Assembly (NCBI GenBank): GCA_965212025.1
Contig: OZ243039.1
Location: forward strand, 1,488,001-1,552,000
Length of the DNA: 64,000 nt
DNA from: G965212025 sp965212025
GTDB taxonomy: Bacteria; Pseudomonadota; Gammaproteobacteria; Poriferisulfidales; Oxydemutatoraceae
Reading direction: 5' to 3'
The notes beneath the pieces were generated by a model that ran no database searches, was not told the origin of the DNA, and was given only the letters and a program-made list of their open reading frames with translations. Positions 17,759 through 26,124 of the stretch are shown here, piece by piece; within the stretch, counting starts at the first letter, position 1; each line of letters begins with the position of its first letter. The position numbers were made by a program, and so were the translations under genes.

Positions 17759-19864
17759 ATGAAAGCTACAGAAGCCAGATTTCTCAACTTCTTGAGAGGA
17801 TCTCAGCAATTCGTTATCCCAATCTATCAGAGGACATACTCATGGACTAAGCGTGAATGTAGCCAGCTTTGGGATGATATCAAGCACGCCGGCAGTAACG
17901 AAGCGACCAAGTCCCATTTTATGGGCTCCGTCGTCTACATAGATGAGGGTATTTCCCAGATCTCCGGCATTTCTCAGCATCTTGTGATTGATGGCCAGCA
18001 AAGGCTGACTACGGTCACTTTGATTCTCGAAGCTTTGGCGCGGCAGTTAAGGGATAACGAGCCTATTAATGGCTTCTCAGCTAAGAAGCTACGCGAATAC
18101 TACATGTTGAATTCGTTGGAGAAAGGAGAGCTCAAATTCAAGCTTTTACTTTCCAAGACCGATAAGGCGAGCCTCTTTGCCTTGGTTCAACAGAAAGCAC
18201 AGCCACGTGAACAGTCTCTAAGAATCAATGAGAACTTTGCCTACTTCGAGAAACAGGTAAAAGACCTCGGTGCCAACTTTTCTGCGCTCTGCCACGGTCT
18301 TGCAAAGTTGACCGTCGTTGATATCACGCTTGAACGAACTCAGGACAACCCTCAACTCATTTTTGAGAGCATGAATTCAGCGGGGCTTGAGCTTAACCCA
18401 GCTGACCTGGTTCGCAACTTCATCCTAATGGGGCTGGATCCAGAACACCAAACACGACTGTACGAAGATCATTGGAGACCCATGGAAGTGGATTTTGGGC
18501 AGGAGGGAGATGGTTCAGGTTTCGCCAGTTTCATGCGGCACTACTTGACGCTGAAGACAGGTGTGATCCCGAAAATTCGCAAGGTTTACGAGGCATTCAA
18601 AGCTTACGCTAAAAGGTTTGACGTGGTTAATGGCGGTGTGGACACACTAGTCAAGGACATCCATGATTTTGCAACCTATTACTGTTCTATGGAGTTGGGG
18701 AAAGAAACCGATAAGAAGCTTGCTGAGGCCTTTCGTGATCTACGGGAACTGAAAGTGAACGTCGCTTATCCATTCTTACTTGAGCTCTATGATGATTATG
18801 TACACGAAAGGCTGGTGGGCGCAGATTTTGAGGCCGCCGTTCGTTTGGTAGAGGCGTACGTGTTCAGACGCGCGATGTGTGAAATCCCCACAAATTCACT
18901 AAATACGACTTTTTTAACCTTTGGGCGAGCCTTACAAAAAGATAAATATCTGGAGAGCATGAAGGCTCATCTGCTATTGTTGTCTTCCTACCGTCGCTTT
19001 CCGGAAAATGAGGAGTTCAAGCGGTATCTCACCACACGCGATTTTGACACTTTTTCCCGTGTTCGCTACCTCCTCGATCACTTGGAAGACCATGGCCGAA
19101 AGGAGCGTGTCCCGGGCGACGCATACACCATTGAACACATTCTTCCGCAAAACGAAAATCTTTCAGAGGAGTGGCAGAACGACCTCGGGTCTGAGTGGCA
19201 ACGTGTGCGGGAAGATCAGTTACACAATCTCGGGAATCTTACGCTTACCGGCTACAACTCCGAATACAGCGACCGACCTTTTCTGGAAAAACGTAATATG
19301 GAAGGGGGGTTTAGAGAGAGTCCTCTAAAGCTTAACGAGGGTCTCGGAAAGCTAGATCAGTGGGATGAATTGGCCATTAAAAGACGTGCTGAACGACTAG
19401 CAACGCTGGCCACTAGTGTGTGGGAGATGCCCTCGTTGCCAGCTGACGTGCTTGAATCATACCGCCCCAAGAGCGAAAAAAAGACAAGTTATACCATTGC
19501 CGATTATCCGCAGTTCTACATGGGTTCACCCATGTGGACTCTTTTCGAGGCGCTTCGGAAGGATGTGTTGGCACTCGACCCGTGTGTAAAAGAAGAGCCC
19601 CGCAAGCACTATATCTCCTACAGAGCAAAGAACAGTTTCGTCAATGTCGTGCCGCTGAAGGCATACTTTCGGCTTTTTCTGAACATGCAGTTCCATGATC
19701 TCTACGATCCTGAAGATCTGGCAAGAGATGTAGCCAATATCGGTCATTTGGGCAGCGGTGATGTGGAGGTAGGTTTCAGCAAGCGAGAAGAGCTACCCCA
19801 CGTCATGAACTTGGTGAAACAAGCATTCGATAAGCAAACGAAAAACGTGGAAACGGAAGTTTGA
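17759..19864 (+). CDS. DUF262/DUF1524 (GmrSD-type) nuclease
   Basis: 701 residues. The N-terminal DUF262 domain has VIPIYQRTYSW (20-29) and the nucleotide-binding motif DGQQRLTT (78-85). The DUF1524 HNH domain has YTIEHILPQN near 455 and LGNLTLTGYNSEYSDRPF near 490-508. A C-terminal DUF5655-like domain follows (from about 580, LFEALRKDVL to the end). Relatives include GmrS/GmrD, BrxU and SspE, which cut modified or unmodified phage DNA using nucleotide hydrolysis. The ATG has GAGG about 11 bases upstream. It is followed after 13 bases by a fused ATPase/TOPRIM gene on the same strand, so the two very likely form one operon. Confidence 0.9.
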   Translation: MKATEARFLNFLRGSQQFVIPIYQRTYSWTKRECSQLWDDIKHAGSNEATKSHFMGSVVYIDEGISQISGISQHLVIDGQQRLTTVTLILEALARQLRDNEPINGFSAKKLREYYMLNSLEKGELKFKLLLSKTDKASLFALVQQKAQPREQSLRINENFAYFEKQVKDLGANFSALCHGLAKLTVVDITLERTQDNPQLIFESMNSAGLELNPADLVRNFILMGLDPEHQTRLYEDHWRPMEVDFGQEGDGSGFASFMRHYLTLKTGVIPKIRKVYEAFKAYAKRFDVVNGGVDTLVKDIHDFATYYCSMELGKETDKKLAEAFRDLRELKVNVAYPFLLELYDDYVHERLVGADFEAAVRLVEAYVFRRAMCEIPTNSLNTTFLTFGRALQKDKYLESMKAHLLLLSSYRRFPENEEFKRYLTTRDFDTFSRVRYLLDHLEDHGRKERVPGDAYTIEHILPQNENLSEEWQNDLGSEWQRVREDQLHNLGNLTLTGYNSEYSDRPFLEKRNMEGGFRESPLKLNEGLGKLDQWDELAIKRRAERLATLATSVWEMPSLPADVLESYRPKSEKKTSYTIADYPQFYMGSPMWTLFEALRKDVLALDPCVKEEPRKHYISYRAKNSFVNVVPLKAYFRLFLNMQFHDLYDPEDLARDVANIGHLGSGDVEVGFSKREELPHVMNLVKQAFDKQTKNVETEV

Positions 19865-19877
19865 GAAAGAGCAGAAG

Positions 19878-21518
19878 ATGAACTACGAAAAAAGATCATC
19901 CGCGTTGTTCGAGCTTCGTATTCCAAGTTTAGACCCAGACGTTCCAACTGATATAACACTTAAGGCAGGTTCTTCCGTTATTTTTGTCGGAGCAAACGGC
20001 AGTGGAAAGACGCGGTTATCTGAATATATAGAAACTGAGCTCAAGCTAAGAGCACACCGTATTTCGGCGCATCGTGCACAATCCCTTAACCCGAATGTTT
20101 CCAAAATTAGTAAGGAGAAGGCAATGGCGGGTCTCCGAGTTGGTGAAAGCTCTGTTGGGAGCCCAAATGATCAGATATACCGTAGGAAAAGAAGTAGGTG
20201 GGGAGGCGGGAAGGCTGTTGCGCTACTAAATGATTATGACTACTTGCTGCAGGTTCTGTTTGCAGACCAAGCCAACATAGCGTTAGAGACCCATAAGGAA
20301 GTCCGCAAGCCAAAGCATCAAGGAGACGATTTTAAAGCTAAATCTACAAAATTTGAGGTTCTTGAAGAAATTTGGGAAGATTTGCTTCCGCAAAGAACGC
20401 TAGAGATCACTGGCGACGATATTAAGGTTTTGGTTAGCACCGGGTCTTACAGTGCATCTGAATTGAGCGACGGTGAACGAGCGATTTTCTACTTGATTGG
20501 ACAGACACTTGCCGTCGCATATGACTCGTTGTTGATCATTGATGAACCTGAGCTTCATGTTCATCGTTCGATAATGGGTAAATTGTGGGATAGCTTGGAG
20601 AAAGCTCGACCAGATTGTGCGTTTGTTTTTATTACGCATGACCTAGAGTTTGCTGCATCCAGAGTAGCGCAAAAGTATGTTGTTAATGACTATATACATC
20701 CGCTGAAGTGGAAAATGCAGCGCGTGCCAGAGGACAGTGGCTTTGATGAAGAGATTTCAACACTGATCCTAGGAAGCCGTAAGCCGATCCTGTTCGTCGA
20801 GGGCAGCGATGCCAGTCTCGATAAGTCAATTTATCGTAACTGCTTTCCAGATTGGACTGTTATCTCGAGAGGCTCTTGCGAAGATGTTATCCATTCTGTA
20901 AAAACTATGGAGAGAAATAAGGAGCTGGCGTGGGTGAAATGCAAAGGAATTGTCGATGCGGACGACCGTGACGAGGAAGAAATCAAGAAACTTGAGGAAA
21001 ATGGAATTTCGGTACTCAGGGTGTCAGAGATTGAGAATGTCATATTGTTGCCTAGCGTCAGCCGCGTTATCGCTGAAAGCGATGGATGCGAAGATGATGA
21101 ATTAAACAGACGACTCAATGATTTACAGGATGCTATATTTGCTGCAGCAGAAAAGAATACCGAAGAGGCGGTTAAGCGCCACTGTTGCCGGAGGATCGAC
21201 CGGTTGCTAAAGAAGGTTGGTTTGAGTGGCAAAGTGAGTATCGCTGATGTTGAATCTGAATACAAACGACTAACAGGTGAACTTGATATCCAAGATATTG
21301 CACAACAAAAAAGAGAGCAGATAAAGAGTGCGATCAAAAAACGAGATCTTAGATCACTTCTGGAAAATTATGACAACAAGGGTCTGCTAGTGAATGCTGC
21401 GAGGGAATTGAAAAAAATGAAAAAGATGGATTTTTGTAACTGGCTTTCGAGTAACCTAGGCAACAAAAAACAACCCCAACTAACTGAAAGGATTAGAGAC
21501 AGCCTTCCGGCAATTTAA
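19878..21518 (+). CDS. Fused ABC-type ATPase and DUF4435/TOPRIM protein (PARIS AriA-AriB-like)
   Basis: 546 residues. Residues 1 to about 275 are an ABC/AAA_15-like ATPase: Walker A GANGSGKT (38-45), signature YSASELSDGERAIFYL near 195, Walker B LLIIDEPELHVH near 220 and H-loop FVFITHD. Residues about 300-546 match DUF4435, a TOPRIM-type nuclease: ILFVEGSD near 303 supplies the Glu and GIVDADDRDEEE near 354 the Asp cluster. In PARIS these are separate proteins, AriA and AriB, with fused versions known. A ribosome site (agaaagagcagaag) precedes the ATG. The preceding DUF262 gene is probably part of the same system. An OLD-family nuclease is the alternative reading. Confidence 0.78.
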   Translation: MNYEKRSSALFELRIPSLDPDVPTDITLKAGSSVIFVGANGSGKTRLSEYIETELKLRAHRISAHRAQSLNPNVSKISKEKAMAGLRVGESSVGSPNDQIYRRKRSRWGGGKAVALLNDYDYLLQVLFADQANIALETHKEVRKPKHQGDDFKAKSTKFEVLEEIWEDLLPQRTLEITGDDIKVLVSTGSYSASELSDGERAIFYLIGQTLAVAYDSLLIIDEPELHVHRSIMGKLWDSLEKARPDCAFVFITHDLEFAASRVAQKYVVNDYIHPLKWKMQRVPEDSGFDEEISTLILGSRKPILFVEGSDASLDKSIYRNCFPDWTVISRGSCEDVIHSVKTMERNKELAWVKCKGIVDADDRDEEEIKKLEENGISVLRVSEIENVILLPSVSRVIAESDGCEDDELNRRLNDLQDAIFAAAEKNTEEAVKRHCCRRIDRLLKKVGLSGKVSIADVESEYKRLTGELDIQDIAQQKREQIKSAIKKRDLRSLLENYDNKGLLVNAARELKKMKKMDFCNWLSSNLGNKKQPQLTERIRDSLPAI

Positions 21519-21639
21519 CCACGCTGGTTCGGCGGCGCTTGACAGGTGGCTCTACTAAACCATATCCACAATAGAACCGAAATAAGCCGGAACAAGCGGT
21601 CAACGGTTTTGCGAATATTTTCAGGATGCTCTACTTTGG

Positions 21640-21830
21640 CGAAACATTTTTTGCGAAAGTTTCGGAAAAAGTTATTGGTCCCTCATCCTTAATAATACCT
21701 ATAGTGCTATGTCTAAACAAAGCCTGAAGAATTAATTGGCGTTCTTCATCATTATTTGGTGGGGTCACGGCGGGGAAATATATCAGAGCAGTCCGCCAAT
21801 CTCATCTCTGATGGCTTAACTGCCGCTGCG
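21640..21830 (-). pseudogene. Relic of a DUF6161 gene with internal deletion
   Basis: Minus-strand translation of 21645-21750 gives NNDEERQLILQALFRHSTIG then IIKDEGPITFSETFAK, clearly matching the C-terminus of the DUF6161 protein at 41530-42813 (NDNDRQLILSTLFRPGSTG...). Directly upstream, 21760-21830 matches the sequence just upstream of that gene (42845-42910), including the run aaatatatcagag. The whole gene body of about 1.15 kb is therefore deleted between its promoter side and its 3' end. It is an ancestral paralogous locus or a copy left by an earlier module. Confidence 0.8.
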
Positions 21831-22008
21831 TATGCTAAGTTCATTTACGGTATTTGTAGCTTCTTCAAGCTTGATACGTGTGCTCATTTTTTACACTTGG
21901 TTTCTAAATTCTTTATTCATCTTCCCTGTTTACCACTGATTGCGCACAAGCGGAAGACTCACGCCGTTTTCTTAGAAATTTAGACGCTATAAAAAGGAAC
22001 TTGCTGGC

Positions 22009-22128
22009 GTGAGTTCCCTTTGGTATCTTGCCGGCAAAGAAGCGTTTGCAAACGCTCTGGTCAGAAAGTTCCGTCTGCGTGAGAAGCCCGGTGGTGACGA
22101 CTTGGAGTCACTTGCGACGTTCGGGTAG
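22009..22128 (+). pseudogene. Short coding-like fragment, family unknown
   Basis: A 39-codon frame opening with GTG: VSSLWYLAGKEAFANALVRK, then FRLREKPGGDDLESLATFG and a stop. The composition looks like real protein but I do not recognise it. The start overlaps a hairpin (aaaggaact at 21993-22001 with agttcccttt at 22012-22021), so the stretch could instead be a terminator followed by a gene fragment. Between this and the DUF262 operon lies the DUF6161 relic. Confidence 0.35.
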
Positions 22129-22153
22129 GTGTTTGCTCGGCAATGCTGAGTCT

Positions 22154-22870
22154 TTATTTAAGCGCATTTCCTTCCGGGCCTTTCTGTCCGTGCCTGACGA
22201 AATGTACCTCAAACGCCTTGCATTGTCGGTGTTGCTGTAGGTGATTGGCAAAAGCGAAGGTGTCATTCATTTCATAGTGCTGGAAGATGTCCAGGCCGCG
22301 GTCAAGGGAAATTTTCCAGCCGGTGTCGGTCACGATGTGGCGTGCGTGGATGTTCCTGCTCCCTTCGAATTTCCAGCTGAAGTTCACACCTATGGCAGTA
22401 GCTGATTCCTTCATCTTCTCAAAGTGCTCTCTCTGCTGTTCGCCTCTGGACTCGTCTTCGATCGTCACTAGGTGGACGTCTACTTCCTCATCTGGAGCTT
22501 TGTGCTTTACCACGGTCTCGAGAAATTCCATGAAATTGCGTATTTGGTAGTACAGCCGGATGTAGGGGTCGGTAACTGTGATGGTGGTTGCCCCTTCAAG
22601 ATAGGAGCCAAACAGAATGTCGAAGGAGACGCCTTTCTGGTTTTCCTGAAAAGTGAGGTGTTTCACCTCGGGTTCGGAGGGTAGTGGGAACTCTGTCAGC
22701 ACCAGTGGTGTGCTGCTCGGTTCTGCACTCTCGATTTCTCCGTCTTCGCTCCCGGCAATTGTCTTGTGGTAGTACTGTGGGTATTCCTCCTCTTCAAGCG
22801 TGGGGACTGGCTTCATCTGCCCGGTCGAATCGAGAAAGGAGAAATCCGCGTTTCCGTACGTGTAATCAAT
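22154..22870 (-). pseudogene. brxL: C-terminal part of BREX BrxL, fused to pglX
   Basis: About 240 codons of intact sequence matching the C-terminal region of the Lon-like BREX protein BrxL: ILFGSYLEGATTITVTDPYI, LVTIEDESRG, IHARHIVTDTGWKISLDRGL and the ending CKAFEVHFV. The last domain resembles the MITD1/PLD-like C-terminus. The AAA+ and protease parts are missing. The frame runs straight into the N-terminal methylase remnant (pglX), so an in-frame deletion removed the end of pglX, the intervening pglZ and most of brxL. Function is unlikely. Confidence 0.75.
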
Positions 22871-24396
22871 TTGCATCAACACTGCGAGTTCAAGATTACG
22901 CTCGATAAACATGGCAAACAAATCTGGTTTGTTGCCTGGGTAACTACCTTTCTTCCATCCCGTAAGTCTTTTGTTCATGTTTTTGCCACTCACGTACGGG
23001 GGACTGGTGATTACGACATGGTATTTGGGACTCAGGTAATCAGCCTGACGCAGCACTTGTAGCACCTGTTTGTGAGTCTTGGACAGTAGCAGACTTGAGG
23101 GGTCGTCTTTTGATCCCATGGTTTTCAGCATACTTGCTGTATTGGTGAAGCCCGGGCGGTTCAATGAGCCAAATTGTTCGGCCTCTTCGAACTGGGACAG
23201 GGTGTTTAGTAGAGGATCGCTGAACAGTTCCCCCTGACGGTGTTCGTGTGGTGTTTTAGCTCGCTCTCGCTGAGCCGGAAATTTTCCAGCACACAGATGT
23301 TGGGCTCCAATTGCTTGTGGAAGAAATTGCGTTGCCTGGAGTGAGCCTTCATGGTCAGCGCGAACGCTGCCAGTGACGCGATGCGTTCGTCGCTTTCAAT
23401 GCCGTAGAGGTTATGGGTGAGAATCTTTTCGGGGATTTCTGCGGGCTCGTAGCCTTCCTCCTCGTAAATGGCGTGCATCAGATCAAAGGCGTAAGTGAGT
23501 ATATGGCCAGAGCCACAGACCGGGTCGCAGAACTTGATTTCTTCTGGTTTGCCAATGCGTAAGAAGTCGGTTCCGAGGTGCTTGGGTTTGACGTAGTAGT
23601 CCATTTTTGTGTTCAGCTTCGAGTTGGGGTAGTTGAGCATCCACAGATGGCCGAGCGAATTTTCCACCAAGTATCGTACGAGCCAATGTTGTGTGGGAGC
23701 CTGGGTGGCAGCAGGAATATTCTCGGGGGTGACTTTCTTGTTTTCCCTCATTTCGGCGAACACCTCGTTCTTTTTCTCTGAGATGTAAAACTGGTAAAGC
23801 CAGCCGACGGTTTCGACATTTTCGCAGGTGCCGGGCGTCAGCACTTCACGGACGCGGACAAGGATGGAATTGTCCGAAAGCAAGTCATCGGGTAACAGCA
23901 GTTCGGTATGGTCGTCAATGGGCTCGAACAGAAAGCGCATGGTGCGGTGCCAGTAACTACAGGTGGCTACAAGGAGCAAATGGTAGGCCTCACTCTGTGG
24001 GTTGTGGCTGGGGGTTCGCCCGTTTAGCAAGGCGTTTATTTTCTGCTGTGTCTTGTCGTCAACCATCTTTCCATCGAAATACCCCTTAATGGCGTTAGCC
24101 AGAATTCCGGGCTGGAGTTGTCCATCAGAAGGCGTCACCACGCCGATGCTGGTATAGCGGTTCACATCCATGAAGCGAAGGGCGCAGAAAATGCTGAACC
24201 AGATATACGCCACGCGCTCAATGACTTGCTTCTTGCCGTTGTTTTTAATGACCTCTTCGAGCTTCCGGACTGCCTTCGCGCTTTCACGCCTTGCGGTGCT
24301 TCCCTCGGCCAGCACAGCTTTCAGCTTGGTGGAGACTTGTTGAATCAGATTATGTCTGGCAAAGCGGGCGAATTTTTTGAGTTCGGCTGTCTCCAT
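22870..24396 (-). pseudogene. pglX: Truncated, frameshifted BREX methyltransferase PglX
   Basis: The BREX-1 adenine methylase N-terminus is clear: METAELKKFARFARHNLIQQ at the start, CDPVCGSGHILTYAFDLMHA (SAM motif I) and ESDERIASLAAFALTMKA. A frameshift near 23235-23240 separates this from the next frame, which continues HEHRQGELFSDPLLNTLSQF and reaches the catalytic NPPY-like motif VITSPPYVSGKNMNKRL. The protein breaks off after PDLFAMFIERNLELA where brxL begins. In working BREX-1, PglX (about 1200 residues) methylates host DNA. I see no brxA, brxB or brxC nearby. Confidence 0.82.
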
Positions 24397-24436
24397 CCAT
24401 TCATGCTCCGCTTGCTTCAGTGGTGGCATTGAGGAG

Positions 24437-25075
24437 TTTAACCGGCCACTTCGGAAAGTTTTTGCACCTGCCAAGGTTCACGACGTTGCAGCCACGAGCC
24501 ATCACTTTGACCCGCTGGCGCGTCCACCTTCTGTTCAGCGTGCCAGTAAAAAAAGGATCCCTGAATTTGTGCTTCAGGTGGCTCTCCAACCGCTTGAAGC
24601 TGGCCACCTTGTAAGACGACTGACCAGGATGACTCTTCAGTTTGTTGTAGGTGCCGGTCTCGTTGAGTTCTGCCACGATATCGACGCCCTTCATGGGTGT
24701 CCACATGGAATATTGGTTCTTCGGTGTCTTTCTCGTCAAAGGTGAAGGTATCCAGAGCACCCTCAAACCAGAACTCGAAATCATCAGCCTGAACCGTCTT
24801 CATTTGCCGAGGTTCCCACGTTGTCTTCGGTCTCTTTGCCGATGAGGGAACCAAAGGCTTCTCATGCTCTTGCCAGATACATTCAGCCACGTCAGTGCAA
24901 ATGATGTTTTGTGGCCAGCTATCATGGAATTTGAGGCAACAAACCACTCTCGCATGCGTGGCAACCTTTTATTGGAAAAGCATTCTGTAGCAGCGTTCCG
25001 AGGTTCACGCTCAAATGCCTTGTAACGCTTAAATAACCACGTTCGCACCAGCTGTCTGCTGTTTGTTTCAGCCAT
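24437..25075 (-). pseudogene. Decayed coding sequence upstream of pglX, unidentified
   Basis: Three overlapping minus-strand frames show protein-like stretches, for example MAETNSRQLVRTWLFKRYKA, ADDFEFWFEGALDTFTFDEK and ELNETGTYNKLKSHPGQSSY, which look like successive pieces of one frameshifted gene of about 200 codons. I do not recognise the family. Its position just before pglX suggests a gene of the former BREX or neighbouring module. Confidence 0.4.
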
Positions 25076-25113
25076 TCTTGCCCATCTTTCTATTTCAATT
25101 GCTGGTTACCTGG

Positions 25114-26090
25114 CTAAAAGCCACTCTCGAAAAAGTGTTCCTGCACAATGCGGTATTTTTCAAATTCATCCTCAGCATGGGTTTTAGCCGGCATGGCGGT
25201 TACTTTACCGCTGTCCTGCAAAATATCACGGTCGACAAACCCCGGAAAAAATATCCGTCGTTTTACCCAGTCTTTCATAGTCATAGGGGTTTCCCGTTTT
25301 GCGCGCTCATCGGCCAGGTTCAGATGGACGTTGACCACACGGCTCGGTGCCACCAGTTCAACCTTGAAAGCATTGGCTTTCAGAGTTTCTCCATCAGGAG
25401 CTGTTCCCCAGGAAGTGAGCTCCATGCCGGTTTTGGTGCTGCTCCCCGTTTCATGATCAGATCAGTTGCCGTATTGCCGTGGGTAGCAAAATGCAGTTTG
25501 TACCGAACCTTGGCAAAGAATGTCTTGGTGGTCGCGGGGTCACTTTTCTTGTAATTGAAGCTTGTGGCGTAAATGCCGGTTATTTTCTGGTAAGGGAGAC
25601 GCCCACTGGGGCGAATTTTCCGGATCTCTTCCAGAAGGCTTCAAAGTAAACTTCACCAAGGAACGTTCCGTTTTCCATGCGCTTTTTGCCCAGCATTTAG
25701 CCCTTGACCGCAAACTCCCGCTAAAGCTGAGTTGCCCAACGGCGGAACTGGGTAGCTTGCACCTAATTGAGACAATGTCCCACCGGGATGATGGCATCCA
25801 GAACATTTAGGGAAGCTTTCCCGTCTCCCCCTCAATTTGAACTATCCGGAATTTCCGGACAGTTGCCTCACGAGCTAACTCGGCCTGACCATAAATGTTT
25901 TTCGGGCACCCATTAACGGTACGCACATCCATATCAAAGAGACGAGCCATCAGTTTTGGGGACAGCCAGATGGTTTTATTTTCATACCGAGTCTCAATAC
26001 TCTGTTCGCCTGCCTGTCCGGTAAAGATCAGAAACTCAGCGCACTGATTGCGAGTCAACTGTTTTCTTTTGTCTTCACCCTGTTTAGCGG
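25114..26090 (-). pseudogene. rhuM: Degenerate rhuM-family gene
   Basis: Pieces of RhuM (Fic/DOC-associated virulence protein family) appear in order but in different frames. The N-terminus is RNQCAEFLIFTGQAGEQSIE and TIWLSPKLMARLFDMDVRTV at 25807-26050. The middle, around 25650-25800, has FRRWATQ-like sequence, and the C-terminus is MTMKDWVK, DRDILQDSGK and KTHAEDEFEKYRIVQ at 25114-25260. Several frameshifts and a missing middle segment make function very unlikely. Other rhuM fragments lie at 62.06 and 63.0-63.15 kb. Confidence 0.78.
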
Positions 26091-26124
26091 TTCATCCTTA
26101 CATATACCTGCCTGCCCAATGCCG

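Noticed and set aside
22154..24396. A novel fusion methyltransferase as an intact gene
   Set aside because: A frameshift near 23235 and the sudden switch from PglX to BrxL sequence fit deletion and decay better than a designed fusion.
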